From: RUG14219 sp045538535 | GTDB lineage: Bacteria; Cyanobacteriota; Vampirovibrionia; Gastranaerophilales; Gastranaerophilaceae | Assembly: GCA_045538535.1 (NCBI GenBank) | Contig: JAZSRN010000005.1 | Location: forward strand, 1 to 14,922 | Length of the DNA: 14,922 nt | Reading direction: 5' to 3' | Shown: one piece after another, positions 6,892-14,038 of the stretch | Layout of the letters: each line of letters starts with the position of its first letter | Position numbering within the stretch: the first letter of the stretch is position 1 | Program-made: the position numbers and the translations under genes | The notes under the pieces: model-generated | Database searches by the model: none | Seen by the model: the letters and a program-made list of their open reading frames with translations, nothing else | What the model was told of the DNA's origin: nothing

Positions 6892-6919
6892 TTTACTTAT
6901 TATTTGTTAACGCTATAAT
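6892..6919 (+). promoter_or_regulatory. Promoter of folC with perfect TATAAT, probably leaderless
   Basis: TATAAT at 6914-6919 ends 6 nt before the ATG at 6926. TTTACT (6892-6897) lies 16 nt upstream as a partial -35 match. There is no Shine-Dalgarno. Confidence 0.6.
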
Positions 6920-6925
6920 TTACCT

Positions 6926-8101
6926 ATGCAAAATAACTATTCAGACGCGATAAAATTATTGACATCTCAAGGTAAATTCCACATAAATTTAGGGTTGGAA
7001 CGCATTGAGGCAATATTAAATTTGTTTCAAAATCCACAAGACAAATTAAATTGCATTCACGTCGCCGGTACTAACGGCAAAGGTTCTACTTGTGCTATTT
7101 TAGCCTCGATTTTAAAAGAAAGCGGACGAAAAGTCGGACTTTATACAAGCCCTCACATATTTGAATACACAGAACGAATACAAATAAATAATGAACAAAT
7201 TTCAAAAAATGATTTCGCACAATTAGTTTTTCAAACCGTAGAAACTGCTGACAAAAACAATATCCATTTAACAGAATTTGAAATTTTAACGGCAGTTATG
7301 TTTCAATACTTTGCCAATAACAATGTTGATGTTGTAGTTTTAGAAACCGGACTTGGCGGACGATACGATGCAACTAACATTATTAAATCAAATCTATGTT
7401 CAATTATTACACACATAGATTTTGATCACACCGAACGTTTAGGGAATACTTTAAGCAAAATTGCTTATGAAAAAGCCGGAATTATCAAAGAAAATTGCCC
7501 CGTCATAACATGTGAAGGGTATGAAGTTTTGCGCGATGAAGCAGAACAAAAAAATGCACTGTTTCTTTTGACAGCACCTTTTGCAGATACGACAAATTTA
7601 CATCTTAAAGGACTTGTACAACAAGAAAATCTATCACTGGCACTTGCAGCAACAAACCTTTTATTCAAAGATATAACCCCTGAAATAATACAAAATGGGC
7701 TAAAAAAAGTTAAGCACCCATGCCGGTTTCAAATAATAGAAGATAAAAACTTAATTATTGATGCTTCACACAATCCAAACGGAATACAAGCACTGCGCGA
7801 AAGTTTAGATTTTTACTATTCAGACAAAAAATTACGTTTTGTTTTTGGTTGTTTAAAAAACAAAGACTATTCAAACATGATTCAATCACTATTTACGCAA
7901 GGTGACGAAATTTATTTTTACCATTTTAACAACCCAAATTCTTGTACTGTCGAAGAACTACAAGCCGTATGTAATTTGCCGTCATCAGAATTTATATCTC
8001 TTGAGGACTTAAATCTTAATGACGGCAAATTAACAGTTATATGCGGTTCTTTTTATATGCTCAATGAAATTATTCCTGAGGAGATTGTGTCTCAGTTTTA
8101 G
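6926..8101 (+). CDS. folC: Bifunctional dihydrofolate synthase/folylpolyglutamate synthase
   Basis: FolC is an ATP-dependent Mur-ligase-fold enzyme that adds glutamate to dihydropteroate and extends the polyglutamate tail of folates. The 391 residues are slightly short for the family but complete. The P-loop GTNGKGST is at 48-55, TSPH at 74-77, the central ETGLGGRYDATN motif at about 140-151, and ITHIDFDHTERLG near 161-173. The glutamate-ligase domain contains the conserved DASHNPNG. The ATG at 6926 gives the typical start shortly before the FHINLGLERI segment. The mRNA is probably leaderless. The 3' end overlaps the convergent glycosyltransferase gene by 32 bp, and no terminator hairpin is visible there. 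Confidence 0.95.
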   Translation: MQNNYSDAIKLLTSQGKFHINLGLERIEAILNLFQNPQDKLNCIHVAGTNGKGSTCAILASILKESGRKVGLYTSPHIFEYTERIQINNEQISKNDFAQLVFQTVETADKNNIHLTEFEILTAVMFQYFANNNVDVVVLETGLGGRYDATNIIKSNLCSIITHIDFDHTERLGNTLSKIAYEKAGIIKENCPVITCEGYEVLRDEAEQKNALFLLTAPFADTTNLHLKGLVQQENLSLALAATNLLFKDITPEIIQNGLKKVKHPCRFQIIEDKNLIIDASHNPNGIQALRESLDFYYSDKKLRFVFGCLKNKDYSNMIQSLFTQGDEIYFYHFNNPNSCTVEELQAVCNLPSSEFISLEDLNLNDGKLTVICGSFYMLNEIIPEEIVSQF

Positions 8102-9659
8102 TGGTTTGTTCAAGGTTAAGGAATTCTTCAACCACACTTTTTATATCAGCCGGAGCAAATTCGGAACACGTATTCCAGATAAGCGTTTGTTTTTCTTCTC
8201 CGACAGAAAGACTTGGAAATTCATTATTACAAATCCCCCTTAGCATATTTGTCGTTCCGTCTTGACAAGATCTGAAATGTTTACAACAATCACATATTCT
8301 TATCACAAAATTGTACTCGATAAGTTTCATCTTCAATTCTTGCAAAGCGTCAATCATCCGAATATGACTATTTGTAGTAAATTTTCTTTTCTTATAAATA
8401 AATCTAATTTTTGCAAGTCCATATTCTGAAATAAATTCAAGCTTACAAGGAATTTGATGAACCCCTCCGACATCAACGAGAACATCCACTACCATCTTTT
8501 CTATTCCGGAAGTTGAATCCTCACGCTTTTGAATTTTATTTTTAATAATTCGCACAGGCGGAAAATTCTTTACAATATGACAAATTGAATAAAATGGATA
8601 TAAACACAAAAGTCCTATTTCTTTCAGTGAAAGTTTAGAATTGACGAGACTGACACAAAACGCCAACATTAACAATATGAAAGAAAAAACTACAAACTTA
8701 AAATCAACCATAAATTTGTACATATATGAATGTTTTAACACAAAACCATAAATCAATAATATAGTCCAGATATTAGGGTTTAATAATGACAATGTATGCT
8801 CAGCGAAAATCTTGTTACTCTTAAATATTTGAGTAAAACAATTTTTAAACAACTCCAATCTTACAGAAAGTCTCGGTTTACGAAAAACGTAATTTGTTGT
8901 ATCGACAAAAGTCTGAATGTTTGGGTTATACGAACAAGGACAATTAATTTTAGAAAGCATTAAACTATATTTTAGTTCAGTATTAATATTTTTAAAATCA
9001 ACATTTCCTACTTTATCAACAATCGCTTTTTTAATTATCAAAACCCCAGAATCTGCACTTGCTGCAAGTCCGAACAAAGAACGAGCCTGACGCATAAAAT
9101 TCATGTGATATTTTTGATACGCAGCTTTTATCTTATCAACCGGCCCAAGAGTATCCGTTAACATCAAAGTTTCGCCGGAAATTACTGAATATTTTGCCAA
9201 TGCGGCATTGGCAGTGGATAAAAAATCTTCAGAAATGCTTCTGTCCGCATCTATAAACAAATACGAGTCTATTGAAGAATCTGCCTTTAATGTATCCAAA
9301 AGTCTTGATACAGCCATGTCTTTGCCTATAGTACCAACATCTTTGATATTTATGAGAGTAATATAAGGTTCATTTTCAAACAATTGCTCGGAACCATCAA
9401 TACAGTTGTCAAGCAAAACGTACATCTTGAAATTTTCAATAGGATAATCTTGAGATTTTAACTCTTTTATCAAGTTTTCTAATGAATTTTTATTGTTATG
9501 AGCATACACAATTACCGCAATATTATCTTTTGACTCAAACTGTGCATATCGTTTGTTAATCTTGAACGGTCTATCATTAAGATTACGAATAGCTAACGCC
9601 ATAAAATAAACGGTGTATACTATAATATACAGATATAAAATATCAAAAATTAATTCCAT
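8070..9659 (-). CDS. Membrane family-2 glycosyltransferase with cysteine-rich C-terminal tail
   Basis: The 529-residue protein starts with a membrane helix (about 1-23) and a GT-A-type family-2 catalytic domain (about 45-290). It shows IAVIVYAHNNKNSLENLI, LLDNCIDGS and the metal/nucleotide-sugar DxD as FIDADRS (137-139). TELKYSLML resembles the acceptor-side ED region, but no clear QxxRW follows, so processive polymerisation is doubtful. Two or three membrane helices follow between about 295 and 365. The cytoplasmic tail (about 385-529) carries Cys456, 458, 459, 465, 477 and 498 (CDCCKHFRSC, GIC, WNTCSEF), suggesting a bound metal. The sugar and acceptor are not predictable. The start has AAGGGA about 9 nt upstream. 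The gene is convergent with folC (32-bp overlap) and divergent from the M48-like gene. Confidence 0.8.
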   Translation of the reverse strand: MELIFDILYLYIIVYTVYFMALAIRNLNDRPFKINKRYAQFESKDNIAVIVYAHNNKNSLENLIKELKSQDYPIENFKMYVLLDNCIDGSEQLFENEPYITLINIKDVGTIGKDMAVSRLLDTLKADSSIDSYLFIDADRSISEDFLSTANAALAKYSVISGETLMLTDTLGPVDKIKAAYQKYHMNFMRQARSLFGLAASADSGVLIIKKAIVDKVGNVDFKNINTELKYSLMLSKINCPCSYNPNIQTFVDTTNYVFRKPRLSVRLELFKNCFTQIFKSNKIFAEHTLSLLNPNIWTILLIYGFVLKHSYMYKFMVDFKFVVFSFILLMLAFCVSLVNSKLSLKEIGLLCLYPFYSICHIVKNFPPVRIIKNKIQKREDSTSGIEKMVVDVLVDVGGVHQIPCKLEFISEYGLAKIRFIYKKRKFTTNSHIRMIDALQELKMKLIEYNFVIRICDCCKHFRSCQDGTTNMLRGICNNEFPSLSVGEEKQTLIWNTCSEFAPADIKSVVEEFLNLEQTTKTETQSPQE

Positions 9660-9817
9660 GAAAAATATCCCTTCATCTCATCAATTACTCTTATTTAAAA
9701 TTTTAAAAAAAAATATTTCATTTTTCCACAAATTATTAATATTTATGAATAACCAACTTGATAATTAAATTTTTTCATAAGAAAATAAGAAAAGACAACA
9801 CACTAATGGGGATAATT

Positions 9818-10501
9818 ATGAAAAAAATAGCAGGAATACTGTTTTTGTTCTTATGCTTGACACTTCCAACAATGGCAGATTTGAACAAAGAAAATGAAAT
9901 TCAAAGCAGAATAGACAGAGTAGGTACACAGATTTTAAACTGCAACAAAATTCAAAAGAGAATAGTTTTTGTCTACGACAAATCCGACAAAAAAAACACT
10001 CTTTCAACGGACAAAACATTAACTAAACGCCAAATTATCCTATATGACGGAACATACAAACATATTCAAAGCGATGACGAATTAGCCGCAATGCTTTCTC
10101 GAGAAATCTCTACTGCCATGAAATCTTACGATGGCATGTGGGGCGGCGTGATTGATAGTGCACAAGTTATGGCAAGTTCTAAAAAATTCGAAATTGTTTC
10201 GGATAAAAGAGCTGTTGATTACATGGTAAATTCGGGTTATAACCCACTTGCATTAATAGTTTATATTCACAAAACTTGTCCACAAAAACGTTTCGATAAA
10301 ATTTCGCGCCACAACTTAACTTCAAAACGTCTCGCAAGAATTTACGAATATATAACGTTCAAATATCCGCAATATCTTGAAAATAACGAATATATTAACA
10401 ATGAATATTATCAGAATTTTTTATTAACATCAGTTGAAAATCGAAAAAAACTTGCTGAAAAAATTAAAAATGGAACAAAAGAGGAAATTAAATATGAATA
10501 A
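9818..10501 (+). CDS. Exported M48-peptidase-like protein lacking the HExxH histidines
   Basis: This 227-residue protein has a signal peptide (MKKIAGILFLFLCLTLPTMA, cleavage after about residue 20). The body matches the order of M48 metallopeptidase landmarks. The active-site helix reads DELAAMLSREIST (87-99) where M48 enzymes have DELAAVLAHEIAH. Both zinc histidines are therefore replaced (R95, T99) while E96 is kept. EIVSDKRAVDYMVNSGYNP (125-143) corresponds to the third-ligand E-x-x-A-D and AGYDP region. SRHNLTSKRLARI (163-175) parallels the C-terminal HP-T-x-R-I element. It is probably a catalytically dead paralogue, though I recognised it by eye only. ATG 9818 is favoured by GGGGAT just upstream; an in-frame ATG at 9806 is the alternative. 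A weak TTGATA at 9758 may be the -35. It overlaps the next gene by 8 bp. Confidence 0.72.
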   Translation: MKKIAGILFLFLCLTLPTMADLNKENEIQSRIDRVGTQILNCNKIQKRIVFVYDKSDKKNTLSTDKTLTKRQIILYDGTYKHIQSDDELAAMLSREISTAMKSYDGMWGGVIDSAQVMASSKKFEIVSDKRAVDYMVNSGYNPLALIVYIHKTCPQKRFDKISRHNLTSKRLARIYEYITFKYPQYLENNEYINNEYYQNFLLTSVENRKKLAEKIKNGTKEEIKYE

Positions 10502-11006
10502 ATTTTTATTTTTAATTTTATCTTTAGTCGTTTTATTACAATCAAATATTTCTAACGCAACAACACTTCCTTACGATTTTTCAGACACAGAACGCGTTTT
10601 GATAAAACTTTCAATTCTTGAAGAAATTTCCACAAAAACACCTCATTTAGAAGGCGAAGACATAAAATTCAAAGCAATTGAAGATGTTTTTTATAAAGAC
10701 AAATACATTTTAAACAAAGGTGATATTGTAACTGCAAAACTGGAAACAATTATCACAAGCGGCATGAACGGCTTTCCCGCAGAAATTATTGTAGATGATT
10801 TTATAATCCCGAACGTAAAACCTTCACAACTGGTTAGCACCTACACCAAAAAAGGCCAAAATCGTTGTTTATGGGTATATCCGCTAAAATGGTCTTTAAC
10901 TCTCATACCGTTTGCCGGTTCTTTAACTAACTTTATCAAAGGCGGGCATGCCAGACTTAAACCAAAAGATATCGTCACACTTTATTATTATCCCAATTGG
11001 AAATAA
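10494..11006 (+). CDS. Small exported protein of unknown function
   Basis: The 170-residue protein has a clear signal peptide (MNKFLFLILSLVVLLQSNIS, cleavage near NA at 21-22). The mature part looks beta-rich: KFKAIEDVFYKDKYILNKGDIVTAKLE, then SGMNGFPAEIIVDDF. Near the C-terminus it has a hydrophobic stretch (WSLTLIPFAGSLTNFI, about 133-148), then a glycine turn (KGGHARLKPKD) and VTLYYYP. This could be an envelope beta protein or a lipid-facing accessory, and I do not recognise the family. GAGG at 10481-10484 is the ribosome binding site. The ATG overlaps the last 8 bp of the M48-like gene, so the two are translationally coupled and probably work in the same compartment. Confidence 0.8.
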   Translation: MNKFLFLILSLVVLLQSNISNATTLPYDFSDTERVLIKLSILEEISTKTPHLEGEDIKFKAIEDVFYKDKYILNKGDIVTAKLETIITSGMNGFPAEIIVDDFIIPNVKPSQLVSTYTKKGQNRCLWVYPLKWSLTLIPFAGSLTNFIKGGHARLKPKDIVTLYYYPNWK

Positions 11007-11030
11007 ATCTAAAATTTTATACTAAAGTTT

Positions 11031-11059
11031 TTGCATTTTTTTTATCTCCGTAATAAAAT
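11031..11059 (+). promoter_or_regulatory. Promoter of the ldpA operon
   Basis: TTGCAT (11031-11036), a 17-nt spacer and TAAAAT (11054-11059) form a good promoter. The start of transcription should fall near 11065-11067, leaving a leader of about 28 nt before the ldpA ATG at 11094. Confidence 0.6.
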
Positions 11060-11064
11060 TTTTG

Positions 11065-11091
11065 ATGAGATTTACCAAAGAAAGCGTGTAG
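11065..11091 (+). CDS. Possible leaderless 8-codon leader ORF before ldpA
   Basis: An ATG 5 nt after the -10 box opens MRFTKESV and a TAG stop at 11089-11091, only 2 nt before the ldpA ATG at 11094. ldpA itself has no good Shine-Dalgarno. Ribosomes translating this mini-ORF could reinitiate at ldpA. Such a short ORF could occur by chance, and the only support is its exact placement. Confidence 0.3.
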   Translation: MRFTKESV

Positions 11092-11093
11092 AT

Positions 11094-12068
11094 ATGTTAT
11101 CAGATTTATTAGAACAAAAACAATGCTTTAAACTGGTTTGCGGAGCCGGCAACGAAGACGCGGACGAAGTCGAAAAACTGGTTACAATTTATTCAAAAGC
11201 GGGTTGTCCGTTTTTTGACGTTTGCGCGAAACCTGAAATTGTGGACGCAGCAAAAAAAGGACTTAAGCGCGCGGGAATAGAAAAAGACCGCTATATATGT
11301 GTAAGTGTCGGTATTGACGGAGACCCACACATTACCAAAGCACAAATCAGTCCCGAAAAATGTATAAAATGCGGCGCTTGCAAAAATATTTGTCCACATG
11401 ACGCTATCATTGATTTTTCAAACAGCTATCACATCAAAAAAGAACGTTGTCTGGGTTGTAATCAATGCCGCTCAGTTTGTTCAACAAACGCAATTGAAAT
11501 GATTTCACAATTACAAGATTATAAAGAAATTTTGCCGGAATTAATCGACAAGGGCATTGATTGCATTGAATTTCACGCTATTTCAGATAACGAAACAGAT
11601 GTTAGCGAAAAGTGGAATCAAATTAACGATTTATATGACGGTATGCTTTGCATTTCCATAGACCGCTCAGAATTAGGTGATCGCAAATTAAAAGAACGTG
11701 TTGCACGTCTAATCTCAACCCGAAAGCCTTATACAACCATAATTCAAGCGGACGGAGTTGCAATGAGTGGGAATGACGATGAATACGGCACAACTCTACA
11801 AGCCGCCGCAACGGCACAATTATTCCAAAACGCAAAATTCCCGGCATACATTATGATGTCCGGAGGAACAAATACAAAATCAACCGAACTTACAAAACTT
11901 TGCGGAATTTCTCCAAATTGCCTTGCAGTAGGTTCTTATGCCAGAAAAATTATAAAAAAATATTTGCAAATGCCGGACTTATACGAAAATAAAACCGCAA
12001 TGAATGAGGCAGTTTCTATAGCAAAAAATCTTATAGATATAAGCTTGGAGAATATGAAAAATGGTTAA
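11094..12068 (+). CDS. ldpA: LdpA-like iron-sulfur protein (cyanobacterial circadian-input homologue)
   Basis: In Synechococcus elongatus, LdpA is an iron-sulfur protein that senses redox state and adjusts clock period according to light. This 324-residue homologue has the typical N-terminal QCFKLVCGAGNEDADEVEKL region. Two ferredoxin-type [4Fe-4S] motifs follow: C90-x2-C93-x2-C96-x3-C100-P and C119-x2-C122-x2-C125-x3-C129. The C-terminal domain carries QADGVAMSGNDDEYGTT (218-234), MMSGGTN (254-260) and VGSYARKII (279-287), which I recognise from cyanobacterial LdpA. The window shows no kai genes, so its role here is probably general redox or metabolic signalling. The start is the first ATG in frame, and an upstream TTG (11031) lies on the -35 box. 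Cysteine-rich oxidoreductase fragments are the alternative reading. It overlaps the HAD gene by 8 bp. Confidence 0.85.
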   Translation: MLSDLLEQKQCFKLVCGAGNEDADEVEKLVTIYSKAGCPFFDVCAKPEIVDAAKKGLKRAGIEKDRYICVSVGIDGDPHITKAQISPEKCIKCGACKNICPHDAIIDFSNSYHIKKERCLGCNQCRSVCSTNAIEMISQLQDYKEILPELIDKGIDCIEFHAISDNETDVSEKWNQINDLYDGMLCISIDRSELGDRKLKERVARLISTRKPYTTIIQADGVAMSGNDDEYGTTLQAAATAQLFQNAKFPAYIMMSGGTNTKSTELTKLCGISPNCLAVGSYARKIIKKYLQMPDLYENKTAMNEAVSIAKNLIDISLENMKNG

Positions 12069-12816
12069 TCTCAAAACCGACGATTTTTGTTTTGAAAATA
12101 TTGAAACAATACTTTTTGACAAAGACGGCACGTTTATTGATTTGCACTATTTTTGGGGACAAATGACAAAAATGAGAGCAAACGAAATTATCGAAAAATT
12201 CTCCCTCAATAGCGATTATTTTGAAAAACTTTGTTTAATGCTCGGATACAATCCCACCATAGGTAAAATGTTATCTGACGGAATTACAGCGTTATATTCA
12301 CGCTCAAAAATTATCGAAATTTTCAGAACAAACCTTTTATCTTTAGGAATTAAAACTTCCGACACCGAATTAACCACCATATTCGATGATATAAGTTCAA
12401 AATTTTACGAAAACATACACGAATATACAAAACCTATCCCCGAGGCCATTGGATTTATCAAAAAACTGCGAAAAACTAACGTAAAATTAGGTATTGTTAC
12501 TTCAGATTCAAAAATTTCTACAATGCTTACTTTAAAAAATTACAATTGGGAACACTTATTCGATGTCACAATAGGGCGTGAAGATTCACCCCACACAAAA
12601 GAAAGCGGAGAACCAACAAAACTTGCACTAAAAACCATAAGCGCAAACCCCAAAACAACAATAATGATTGGCGATGCTCCAATGGATTACATTTCCGCCA
12701 AGAACGCTGGAATTGCCAAAACCATTCTGGTTGCCTCGGGCCAAATAGACAAAGCAAAACTTAAAAACACCTCTGAATTTGTTGTAAATTCTCTTTCTGA
12801 AATAGAAATTTATTAA
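12061..12816 (+). CDS. HAD-family phosphatase (phosphoglycolate phosphatase-like)
   Basis: The 251-residue protein is a haloacid-dehalogenase superfamily hydrolase, presumably acting on a small phosphorylated metabolite. Motif I is FDKDGT with nucleophile D20 and acid/base D22. An alpha-helical C1 cap spans about 25-125. Motif II is GIVTSDS (T147), the motif III lysine is K187 or K180 (GEPTKLAL), and motif IV is MIGDAPMDYISAKNAG (D205, D209). The layout fits subfamily IA, such as phosphoglycolate phosphatase, but the substrate cannot be read from sequence. Its ATG lies inside the last codons of ldpA (8-bp overlap), so it is in the same operon and translationally coupled. A strong hairpin follows 7 nt after the stop. 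Confidence 0.88.
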   Translation: MVNLKTDDFCFENIETILFDKDGTFIDLHYFWGQMTKMRANEIIEKFSLNSDYFEKLCLMLGYNPTIGKMLSDGITALYSRSKIIEIFRTNLLSLGIKTSDTELTTIFDDISSKFYENIHEYTKPIPEAIGFIKKLRKTNVKLGIVTSDSKISTMLTLKNYNWEHLFDVTIGREDSPHTKESGEPTKLALKTISANPKTTIMIGDAPMDYISAKNAGIAKTILVASGQIDKAKLKNTSEFVVNSLSEIEIY

Positions 12817-12823
12817 AAAATGT

Positions 12824-12848
12824 GGGTGCGCTTAGAATAAGCGCGCCC
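12824..12848. terminator. Shared hairpin terminator between HAD and activase genes
   Basis: Arms GGGTGCGCTT (12824-12833) and AAGCGCGCCC (12839-12848) form a 10-bp stem with one G-U pair and a 5-nt loop. On the minus strand the stem is soon followed by a six-T run, a good terminator for the activase gene. On the plus strand only a poor U-tract follows, so termination of ldpA-HAD may be weaker. Confidence 0.75.
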
Positions 12849-12871
12849 ATAAAACTCTTAAACTCACTAGG

Positions 12872-13879
12872 CTACTCTGCAAGTTCCCAACGTCCGCAAG
12901 TTCCGCCCCAACGAGCAATTATATTACCTTTGATATCTTTAATTTTTTCGTAATGAGTTTGTTCTAACGCACCTTCTACGATGGTAATTACCTCACAATT
13001 ATTAGAACATCCATTACATTCACAAGTAATTGAGTGGAATTGCATATCACCGACTTCCCAACCTTTAAACTTGGTCGGCGCTTCAGTAAACTGATGATTT
13101 TCCATCGCTAATAATGCTGCACCGATTGCACCCATGGTTTGATGATTTTCAGGAACAACAATTTTATGACCTAAAGCTTCCTCAAAAGCTTTTACCATGC
13201 CTGAATTAGTAGCCACACCACCTTGGAAGGAAATTGTCGGCAAAAGCTCCTTACCTAAAGCAAGGTTACTCAAATAATTACGCACCAAAGCTTGACAAAG
13301 TCCATATAACAAATCTTCTACGGGATATCCGAGCTGTTGTTTATGAATAAGGTCACTTTCTGCAAATACCCCACAACGTCCGGCGATACGAGCAGGATTT
13401 GTGGATTTTAAAGCTGTCGGGCCAAATTCTTGGATAGGAACGTTCAATCTTTGAGCTTGATGATCAAGGAAACTTCCCGTACCTGCGGCACAAACCGTAT
13501 TCATAGCAAAATCAGTAACAATTCCGTCACGAAGGATAATGATTTTACTATCTTGTCCCCCGATTTCTAAAATAGTTTGAACACCAGGAATATTTACACT
13601 TGCAGCAACTGCGTGCGCAGTAATTTCGTTTTTAATAACGTCCGCACCGACCAACGCTCCGGCAAGATTACGTCCGGAACCGGTTGTCCCAACACCCATG
13701 ACGTTGTATTCAGTAATACGTTTGTTGAATAAATCTTTCAAACCAGTCTGAACTGCCGTAACGGGAGTTCCTGCAGTTTTGAGCATAATAGAATCAACAT
13801 ACTTACCTTTTTCATCAACCAATGCCAATTTTGTGGTTACTGAACCTACATCTATACCTAAATATACCGTTAAACTCAT
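12872..13879 (-). CDS. 2-hydroxyacyl-CoA dehydratase activase (BadF/HgdC-type ATPase) with Cys-rich tail
   Basis: Activases of this ASKHA family use ATP and a [4Fe-4S] cluster shared across a homodimer to inject one high-energy electron into 2-hydroxyacyl-CoA dehydratases or benzoyl-CoA-type reductases. The ATPase phosphate loop YLGIDVGSVTTK (6-17), EIGGQDSK (105-112) and the two cluster cysteines C130 (NTVCAAGTGS) and C169 (AGRCGVFAESD) are all present. The GGVATNSG and MGAIGAALL motifs complete the fold. At 335 residues it exceeds the roughly 260 of HgdC. The extra tail has C286-x-C288-x2-C291-x3-C295 and C328, resembling the start of the second module in the large fused activases. No dehydratase subunits lie nearby. 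An AGAGGAT Shine-Dalgarno 5 nt upstream fixes the start. Confidence 0.9.
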   Translation of the reverse strand: MSLTVYLGIDVGSVTTKLALVDEKGKYVDSIMLKTAGTPVTAVQTGLKDLFNKRITEYNVMGVGTTGSGRNLAGALVGADVIKNEITAHAVAASVNIPGVQTILEIGGQDSKIIILRDGIVTDFAMNTVCAAGTGSFLDHQAQRLNVPIQEFGPTALKSTNPARIAGRCGVFAESDLIHKQQLGYPVEDLLYGLCQALVRNYLSNLALGKELLPTISFQGGVATNSGMVKAFEEALGHKIVVPENHQTMGAIGAALLAMENHQFTEAPTKFKGWEVGDMQFHSITCECNGCSNNCEVITIVEGALEQTHYEKIKDIKGNIIARWGGTCGRWELAE

Positions 13880-13912
13880 CTTTTATCCTCTAATCTGTTT
13901 CAATTACATATA

Positions 13913-13941
13913 ATAATAGCACAAACAACCACTTTCGTTAA
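13913..13941 (-). promoter_or_regulatory. Promoter of the activase gene (leadered)
   Basis: On the minus strand TTAACG (13941-13936), 17 nt, then TATTAT (13918-13913) preceded by TGC give a plausible extended -10 promoter. It predicts a leader of about 27 nt containing the AGAGGAT ribosome binding site (13891-13885). This contrasts with the leaderless genes. Confidence 0.5.
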
Positions 13942-13984
13942 TGTTAATAATTGTAAAAAAGAAAAACATTTTCTTAAAGTTAAT

Positions 13985-14012
13985 TTGAAAAACAACCGAT
14001 AAGAATTATGTA
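13985..14012 (+). promoter_or_regulatory. Possible promoter of the 51-codon gene
   Basis: TTGAAA (13985-13990) and TATGTA (14007-14012) are 16 nt apart, leading to the GGAG Shine-Dalgarno at 14026-14029. The -10 match is only moderate. Confidence 0.35.
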
Positions 14013-14038
14013 ACTAGATAACAATGGAGATTAGATAT

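Noticed and set aside
9758..9817. Longer N-terminus of the M48-like protein from a TTG
   Set aside because: It would place a lysine-rich stretch before the signal peptide, and GGGGAT upstream of ATG 9818 fits better.
10434..10493. Upstream extension of the small exported protein into the M48-like gene
   Set aside because: It would bury the signal peptide, and GAGG supports ATG 10494.
11031..11093. TTG start for ldpA adding 21 residues
   Set aside because: The codons overlap the -35 and -10 boxes, and LdpA similarity begins after ATG 11094.
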